Source: Serripes groenlandicus
Taxonomy: Eukaryota; Mollusca; Bivalvia; Cardiida; Cardiidae
Assembly (NCBI GenBank): GCA_031761405.1
Contig: JASEVX010000011.1
Span: 18,775,008-18,839,007, forward strand
Direction of reading: 5' to 3'
DNA length: 64,000 nt
Both the position numbers and the translations under genes were made by a program. This document shows positions 1 through 9,500 of this stretch, in pieces; the first letter of the stretch is position 1; the number at the start of each line of letters is the position of its first letter. Under the pieces are notes generated by a model. It was not told the DNA's origin. It searched no databases and worked only from the letters and a program-made list of their open reading frames with translations.

Positions 1-92
1 TGAAATGGATCATGATGAGCAATTTCACCTTTGGCCTCAATGTTTTCAACTTTATCTAACAATTAAGCCGTTTATGGTGATTTTTTAGTTTT
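1..92. repeat. Right-hand part of an older TTAA-type MITE, cut by the window edge
   Basis: The stretch GAGCAATTTCACCTTTGGCC..CAATGTTTTCAAC is the centre-right part of the older TTAA-bounded palindromic family that recurs through the window. It is followed by its AATTAAG..GTGATTTTTTAG segment and is interrupted at about position 93 by a pearl-like element. Confidence 0.6.
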
Positions 93-375
93 TATACCCC
101 CTTCGAAGAAGAGGGGGTATATAGGAGTCACTGTGTCGGGCTGTCGGTCGGTCGGAAGTCATATTTTGTCTGGCCTATTTCTTACAAACCACTGGGTGGA
201 ATTCAATAAAATTTTACATGGAGCTTCTATACTAAGAGGAGATGTGCATATCCTAAAGGGGTTACAATAGCATGATATTTTACAGAGTTATCGCCCTTTT
301 ACTTATTAAGTTATGGTGTAGGTCAAGGTGCTGTGTTGGGGGTATTTATCATCTTCAGTGATAGTTCTAGTTATT
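93..375 (+). mobile_element. Short pearl-like (Helitron/Helentron-associated?) element
   Basis: It begins with a palindromic head (TATACCCCC..GGGGGTATATAGGA), followed by a CTGTCGGTCGGTCGG stretch, one degenerate core unit, and a tail GGGGGTATTTATCATCTTCAGTGATAGTTCTAGTTATT. Head and tail match those of the large array at 28312-31865. It ends 28 bp before the exon starting at 404. The resemblance to the bivalve 'pearl' family is recalled from the literature and was not searched. Confidence 0.6.
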
Positions 376-403
376 CAAGGAATTGTTTTCGTTTTATTTA
401 CAG

Positions 404-557
404 GGAAATATAGAATTTCAATCGAGCTTTTCCAGTCTGTTCAACTTCAGTAGCCCGAAGATACTTGATGGGATGCGAGACTTGTGTCTGATTTGTAAGA
501 GAATAGCGAATAACACAAAGTTGGTCAGAAATGGAAGTGCCCAGTGCTTACCTACTG
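404..557 (+). CDS. DISP3: Dispatched-like gene, first exon in window
   Basis: The acceptor is TTTATTTACAG (ends 403) and the donor is G|GTTAGTG at 558. It starts in phase 0 and ends one base into a codon. It encodes GNIEFQSSF..MRDLCLICKRIANNTKLVRNG..CLPTG, the extracellular loop-2 region with the Cys-containing DLCLIC motif. The last G joins AT of the next exon to make Asp. Confidence 0.8.
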
Positions 558-3500
558 GTTAGTGAGAATTTCTAATTTGCCAGATGTTCAAACATTATTT
601 TATTCTGATGTTTTTAAAGTTAACAAATGTAGAATAAACACTTGACTTTCCGCTGATAAAATAACAATTGAGCCGTCGTGCGATACAACCAACACTGTGG
701 ACTCTGCATAAAGTATCGACCCGGATCAGCATAAGCATGCCACACAGGCTAATCTGGACAGACACTTTGCGCCTCCGGTGGATTTTCTGTTTCAGGAATC
801 ATTACTCTATACCTCTATCCCCCTGAGACGGAATGTGTTGGGCCAGATTAGCCTGCACAGGCTGATCTTGGTCAATACATAACGCAGACGCCATAATGTT
901 GGTTTTCTCGTAATTCGGCTCATCTATAGATATTTTTACCTAGATTTTTTTATATTGTTTGTTTTCCTGACAGATTCCATCCCTCCATATGTACTAGCAA
1001 TCCTGTTAACTGTAGAAGAGTGCAAGAATTTACCCAAAGTGACCTATATTTACGGCAGCCAGCAGCCAGCACATGCACTGGGAAGTATGACAGAAGATGC
1101 CACCGGGATCCTATGGCTTGGCTTTGCTTTTGAATCTGTAAGATTTCTCAGATTAACCCCTAACCCATATACAGACACTTTCTGGTGCTTTTGCAGTAGA
1201 CTGCTTTTTGAAAACATAGTGACAAAAGAAGAAATTGCTCAAAACGAGCAATTTCTCCTTTTGCCACAATGTTTTCTACTTTTTGTCATAGGTTATCCAT
1301 TGAATTACAGAGATTTTCTATTTTCTGACAAAATATGTTCAAAGTCGTCTGCTACAGAATTGTCATATGAGGGAAAGGGTTAATATTTGCTTCTTGTATT
1401 CAAAGTCATCTGTCATCATTTATCATTTTTGGGGAAGGGTTACTAACCCTTTCCCTCCTACAACAATTCTGCAGCAGATGACTTTGGACTGATTTTGTCA
1501 AAAAATAGAAAGTTTGTTGCATCTGGTAAAGATTTAACTGTTAACCGGATATGACTTTTTTTCGAAGTCTGCTGCTTTCTAAACATCTGTTAGGGGAAAT
1601 GACTAAAAAGGACTGGAAAATTTCAAATTACAATTTTGATATTGAGTAGAATTCTTTTTGTGGAAAATGGTGAAAATAACCATTTTGAGCAATTCTTGCA
1701 AGATTTGTTTTCAAATGCTGTCTGCTGCAAAGGCCTCAAAATTATGACAGTTGGAGCCAGCAAAGTGTTCTAAATCGGATTTGTTTTGGCTTTTCTTACA
1801 TACGACATACAGTACAGCTCAAGGGGTTTTTCTCAAAAACCCTCACCCCCGGGTTGAGGGGGGTATCGATAAAATGATAAACCGCCGGCGTTTAGTCGCT
1901 CCCCCGGCTTAACCCGGCGTTTTCCAGGTATTTCAGAGATAGAGGGATTGCAGGGTTCCCTCCGCAGAAAATGTTAAATGGGAGTGGCCTATATTTCTTC
2001 CGCGGATCCCCCGCGGAAAAATGCGAGTAGGTGTGTTTCAATTTCATCCGATTATACATTATGTTAACTATTCTGTATTGTTTACTCTGCTTCCCAAATA
2101 GTTAATTTTGCAGGCATATGCATCATGAACGATTGTTTACTTTTCAAAATAATTGTTCGCCATATTGATTATTCTGCATGGCGAGTGTTAATAAAAAGAA
2201 TCAATATATTGCAATTTAATTTCAATAATAATTACGTTCTTTCTCAAGCTCCTCTAGATTAAATGTTTTAGATGACGTTCCCTCTTTTCACTGGCTTTTA
2301 ATTAGTGTTACTATATTTCATATTGTAACCCATTTCCATTAATCCGAACCAGAAGTCTGTAAACGCATCTACAGTTACTACATTTATGTTGTAATTATGG
2401 ACGGAAGAGAGAACACTGAAAAGGGAGCGACTTCTACGTGTCTTAAAATATGACCCCCTACTCAAATCTACATGTATACTGCTAATTCTCAGGTCATTAC
2501 ATGTTTCCTCGGATATTAGCAAACCAATGGTTAAATCAAATAATGACAATTAAGTCAGATCAGATAAATCAGTGTTACCAAATGTACCATGTACACTGTA
2601 GACCTGGCACGCGTGATATACTGAACAATAGTTGAAAACCGCGTTAAGCCCTAATGAATGAATCAATATTGAATAAAGTTGAAACAAGAGAAACTTTACA
2701 TTTTGTCACAATGTTTTCATAAGTCATCTGCTGTAGAGGCGTCGACAGCATCTGTATGTGGTAAAAGGGCAAAATAGTTTCCCGGCATACCAAACACTTT
2801 AAAAAACGTATTAATGGGTTCCATCCTACGCGCTAATAGATGCGGTAAAATATATGTTATCGTGTCAGGGTAAATAAAATCGTAAGTATTGGTAACTTAA
2901 CAATACAATGCCATGATCTAACTGAAATACAGTTGAAAGTCATCTACAGAAAGTCTGGGTAAAGGGTTGACATGTGTTGTAATAAACAGCCACTTTATCT
3001 TAATCCGTATTAAAGAGTGGTATATCTCAAAAGTAGGTTGGTTAATCAGCGTGACAATATTATATGTATAAAGATAATTCCTGAAAAACAAGCGCATTTG
3101 TATTAACTGTGCATCATTAAACATCGTGTAAAAGAGTGACTTAAAATAAATGATTTTTAAAATATCTGCCGTTCTGAACTATATTTACATTTCATTTTCA
3201 ATTCATAGATGGCGTCATTCGTCTTCCACCAATGGGCTTAGTCTATGTGGAAATGCAGCCAGTTGCTTGGGAAGATTGTTGTGTGGAGTACTGGTGTGAG
3301 AAACCCAGGAAATGCATGAGTAGGAGAACTGGCCGCCGTGATATAACTGAGAAATTGTTAACAATGGCGTTAAACCCCAATCAATCAATCAATCAATCAA
3401 TCAATTCATAGATCACTGTCCTGTACAATGGTCACATCATGGTCCTAGCTACTTAACTGTTTACAACCTATTTAAAAAGGCTAATACAAAACAGAATGTG

Positions 3501-6500
3501 ACTTCGGAAGCTAAGGGATGATTCCATCGGCATAGGGAATGTTGGACTAACCTTAACACGACTTTTTTTCCGGAGATATTCGGTCCGGGAAATATAAGAT
3601 GGGGGAGTAGTTGGTTCGGTGGTGGAGTGAAGATTAAGGAGGAACTAGACTCGGTAAGGAAAACATCATCAGAAGATATGTCAAAGCCTTTTACCCCGCT
3701 GCAGGTAAAACATTTGTTTGAGAAGACACCATCGTGAGCCGCACAAACGAGGGACTAAGACGAAAAGACGACAGAGAATGTTCTTCTAAGAAAAGACCAG
3801 AGGGGGAAAAAACAAGTGTAATTCCACTCTTTAGCAATATGTACTATTGAATCAAGTGGCGGACGGGAACATAAGGGTCAGAAAGAGCATTGTGGCAAAT
3901 GGATACAGGGCTGAACATAATGATTGACAAAGTGTTTTAAAAGTCGTCTGCTTGGTGTTTGTTGGAAAGGGGTTATCTTGATAAGATCATTACACGATCA
4001 GCTAACAAGCGCTCATCTTTTTATTTTTTCTTTAAACCCCCTTTCCAACATATGATAAATCCGCAGTAGACGACATTCAAAAGGTCTACATATAATACAG
4101 AAACATATATCAAAAACTTAAAGATCTATTATGGACTAGAGATGAAAACATTTGACAAATGGAGAACTTGCTCATGAGGGGTTTGTTAATACATGTTTCA
4201 CGTCACGCCAAAACCGACCTTCGGATATATTGACATAAATAGAATTTACAATAAAAAACGTACGTTTATAGTTAGTGTTTGGTCATAACCGTTCTTGTGA
4301 GGCTTGTAAGCCTAGATGCATGTAGTAAGACGGTTACATCATGATCTTATTGCGCGTATGCGAATGGTGATATATTTTTTATTAATTAAATTACATGCAC
4401 ATCCTTTACAACTAAGTTGTATTATGCCACTGAGAGGAAGGCTATTCTTAATAACCATTTTCCACATGCAACACATCAGCAGTAGCCAATTTGAAAACTT
4501 GTAGGTAAACATTTGGAAACTCTATAAACGGAAGTACACTTATTATTGAATAAGGTTGAAACCATTGAGACAGCATAAGTGATTAACCATAACATAATAC
4601 TACCAAACAACTCAGATTGTCGACATGTTTTTAACACCTATTAATTGAAAGTAATAATTGACGTTCACTTGCTTTGATCGCATTACAGATGGGTTAATGT
4701 TACATGTCGCGTCTGGGTTACTGAATAGGATATCCCTCTTGATTTGAAAACATTTTAGTCCAATAGTGTGATGTTCTATATTAACTACCGTTTGAAAAAT
4801 GATGAAATTCCGCGGTACCGCGGGGTTATTGTAGGGGAAACCCCGCATACAGATGAGCGGGAACGCCGGGGGGCTGCCTTAATCACAGCTGTCAATCATC
4901 GTGACGTCATAAATCGTTATCGGATTTCCCTCCGCGGGCTTAATAGTTGAATGATCAAACTCCGCGGGACCGCCGGGTTATTGTAGGGGAAACCCTGCGT
5001 ACAGGTGAGCGGGAACGCGGTGGGCTGTCTTATCAGCCCGCGGGGGTGAGGGTATTTGGGAAAAACCCCTTGAGCTGTACTGTATCTGCAGCAGACGACA
5101 ATGAAAACATGAAAAATCACTATGAATAAAACTAAATTTATTATAACAGAGTTGAAAACATTTAGGCAAAATGGAGAACTTGTTCATCATGAGCAATTTC
5201 TACATTTGCCACAATGTTTTCAAAAGTCATCCGCTAAAGAGGGGTCAGTATGTGGGAAGGGGTTATTAGAATAATATTTTGATTATTCTGCTGCAGACAC
5301 CATTGTATGGGAAGGAGCAGTAACCATTGTTCCCAAAGAAATCAGGTGTCTGCATGAAAGTCTGTTTCTTGGCCATGCTTCAGAAGCCAATATGGCCACC
5401 AAGACTCTTGTCTTGTTTATATTTTAAACAGCCAGCTTTAAATGATTCAAATCGGCCCATCTCTTTTCTTGAAGTAATTGAGAAATGTCATGTTATGATT
5501 CTGAACTGTTTTCCAGTTTGACTTTAGGTTATGTAAAACTTTCCAACTTACAACAAATCTGCTGCCATAAAGTTTATGAAAGTATACTTTATTTAATACA
5601 GTCGAAAACATTGTGACAAAAGGAGGAATCGCTGCTTATGAGCAGATGCATCAAACTTCTGACTGAATGTTGAAAGGGTTAAGGTTCACATATGTGTTTA
5701 TTTCATTATATAGAGGATAGTTAATATTCTCTTTTAAAGCGACTGAACTCCAGATACCCAACTGTTGAAAAAAAATAAAATTTCCAATTTTAAGAAAATA
5801 AGTGTTATTTTTGTATTTGGGGCATTAAAATATGATAACTGACATATTACATATCCCTATAATTGGTGAGATTTTCTTGTTTTCGATACTTTTTCCATCG
5901 CAAATTCTACCCTGTCAGTAACGGGATAAGTATTTTTAAATAGGAAACCCCTTCATCGGGACAATTGAAAACGACTCAAATTCACTTTATTGATAAAAAA
6001 GGATACATTTTCTACCCTGGTTTTACTTGAATAACATAAAGAATAACATTTAGGGCGAATTCTAGTGGTTTTTTTCATGCCATCTGGATTTCAGTCGCTT
6101 TAATGAATATCTGTGCAGAATTAACCGAAAACAAGGTCTTTATTTTTAACAACCATTAAATTAAGGATATAAAATGAGCCCGTACAAGTTGACTTTTGTG
6201 AAAAGCATAGATCCAGATCTTCACTGTTCGCATTTTATTAAACATTTTCCGAACTTACAATGTTCAGAAATGCAAACATGTACCTCTTCTTCATCCACTG
6301 GCTCAAATATTATTGAATAATTAATTTCTTTGCAGACAACATCCAAAGGAAAGTCGTATTTTGAGGCTTACAATGAATACCAAATGTGGGAATCTTTCCT
6401 ATCGGACCTGAAATCAGAAATGGACCCTTCCAGTCCCTTGCTGGATATGTTCCAGGCTTCTGAATTCTGGCCAGAAGTAAGTTAAGACATTTATTATATA

Positions 6501-9500
6501 CTTGCATATTTTCTCGCGTAAATACATGCAGATGGTCATGCGCAATTCAAACACAACAGATTTAAATTCCGCATTTGACTTGGTCAAGTACAGTACCAAA
6601 TATGGAAATAGAACGTCACTGAAATATGAAGTGATATCACTGAAATATATAAATTCACGTCATTCAAAATGAAGGCGTGGGGCGTGATTCACATGCCAAT
6701 CATAACTTTTATTTTATATGTAAATTGTGTTATTTCGTAGTACAATACCAAACCAGATATTGCTACTGCAACCTAATATTCCCAGTGTATGTGCAGAGCT
6801 CTAGATACGATTGTTATTTCACATCCCCTAATCCTTATATGACCCTCAAACCCTATGTTGTGTGTACTCAAAAGAATCGTCTCAGTGAGACGATTCTTTT
6901 TGAATACCTGCAGCATATGGTTTAGTTGATTCATTAGAAAGATATTGGTGGGAAACGACCAGTTTACTCTTCCTTATCCAGTACTCTGAAATGTGTATAT
7001 GTAGAGATGTACATCCTTTGTGTTAAACTCTGTTTTTAACTCTCAAACCCTATGTACTGGTAGTTGATACTCAAAGGATCGTCCCAAAAATATCAGCTTT
7101 TTAAAAAAAAAAGAAGGTAGTAATGGTTTCTATCTTTGGCACCCAGGGTTGAAGGAATAGCGTTACAAGTGATGCAGTTATGTCAGGAAAGAAAATACAC
7201 TGATGTTTTAGTACATTGTACTTGAAGAACCTGTAATTATTCCCCAGCAAACAATGTTTGTTGGATGCTTTGTTTTTTGGTTCGATTTGACATGTGACCT
7301 TTGTAGATGGAGCAACTTCTATTTTGATGCTGTTTCAAATAAACCTGGTGCACTTAATTATCATGAAGTGTACATTAGCAAGACATAATTTGGATCATAT
7401 CCATTCAGATATTTTAGAGTTATCTCCTCTCTTACTTTGACCTGTTTTATTACATCAAGCAGTTCACAGAGAACTTATTCAAAAAAAGGTAAAGTTCTTG
7501 ATTGACCGAGTAACACTGTGACATAATTGAGAAAAGGTTGAAAGCAGCATAATACACCTCACAAACCTGCACCAGCCTCTGCATTTGCATGTCCTGTGTT
7601 AGTACTGCAGATAGTTATTTCTGCGTCTAATTGTCATCAATTCTTTCAATGCTTTCATTTTTCTTACAGGTATTGATGGAAATTGTTGCTGTAAATAGTG
7701 CCATATATGGGGTCGCCTTGTCGTTGATAATCTGTATGGTGGCTGTTGTGATTTTTACTGGACATGTGCTATTGTTACTCATTATATTTATCTGTATTGT
7801 TGGTGAGTTCTTGATATTATAAGCTTACCTAAGCAAATTATGCTCAATGTGAGCTATTGTGATGGCCTGATGTCCGTCGTTTGTCAGTTGTCAACTTTTC
7901 CTTTAAATCACATCTCCTTCTAAAGTTTTGATTTTGACCAAACTTGGTAACAATATAACAGGTGGTCCTGTATCGAAATGCTAAAATAGTAACGGTCCAT
8001 TCAATAACAAGGTCACAGGAGCTGAACATTTGGTAAATGTACTTGTCCAAATGTACCCAATTTTAAAATAATTCTTGATGTCCAAATCCCTATTTAACCC
8101 TTTCCCTCATATAGAAGCTTTCTGACGGCTCTGCAGCAGACGGCTTTTTGAAATCATAATGACAAAAGAAGAAATTGCTCAAAACGATAAATTTCTCATT
8201 TTGACACAATGTTTTCCACTTTTAGTCATAGGTTATCCATTCAATTATAGAGATTTTCTATTTTTTGACAAAATATGTTCAAAGTCGTCTGCTGCAGAAT
8301 TGTTGTATGAGGGAAAGGGTTAAATATAATATGGCTCAAATGTTCCTTTGATGACTCTACCGAGATTGTTCAAGTTATTCAGATCCGTTGAAAATTGGTG
8401 AGTTTTTGTGATGTCCTAATATCTAACATTAAAGGTCAATCTTTTCTTTAAACATCATCTCCTCCTAAACTGCTGTTTATAATAAATAATTGTTGTAAGT
8501 TATTTTTCAAAGTTGTATGCATCAGAAGTAGAATTGAAAACATATTTTCTGCTGTAGTTGCATCCGAAATTCATTTTTAGACCAAGATGGTGTTTGAAGG
8601 GAGATGTTATATTTTATGTTCTGGATCTTTTCCCTTTTTACATGCATACAAATTTTGGTTCATATACAGCAGACCACATTGCTGCAAAAGGAGAAATTGC
8701 TTATTATCAGATATGTCTCCGTTTACCACAATGATTTCAATTCTACTTAATTTTACTTTATAGAGTTATTCCTTGTCTGCTGCCGATTTTTATCTCACCT
8801 GAGCACGATGTGAGTTATTGAATTTGTGATCACCTTTTGTCCGGCTTCGGTAAGCAGTGGGTCAATGGGGATGAAACTAAACAGAAAGCATCCTCTCAAT
8901 GACCTCACCAGAATTCCTTCAAATTTTTGGGATCCATGCAGAATTCTGGTTTCCATGGCGAGCAAAAAGAAAAAAACTTTTCAAATAGTTTTGTAGAAAT
9001 GTTCATTATATTCAGATTCCTTTAAGCCATGTTGATTGGTCAGAAAACAAGGCTGCCAGGGGGCTGATCTATTTTGCGTTTTACATGACTATAGTGAAAA
9101 CTTAAAAAATCTTCTCCGACGAAAATGTCAGGCCTATTTTCAAATAATTTTGTAGAAATGTTCCTTGGATGACCCTCTATCAGATTCCTTCAAGCCTTGT
9201 TAATTGGTTGAAAAACATGACCACCAGGGGGCGGCTGTTTTGCCTTATATGGCTTTAGAAAAAACTTTAAAAATCTTCACCGACTAAGGTATCTGGCCAA
9301 TTTTCAAATAATTTTGTAGAAATGTTCCTTGGGTGACTCTATCAGATTCCTGCAAGCCATGTTGATTGGTCTTAAAATATGTCCACCAGGGGGCGGGCTG
9401 TGGAGCGGCACTGGTCCTCTTGTATTAGCTTACCTGACCACACAATGAGTTAATGTGATTGACTGTGTGGTTGGCATGACAACCACATTGCATAACTCAG

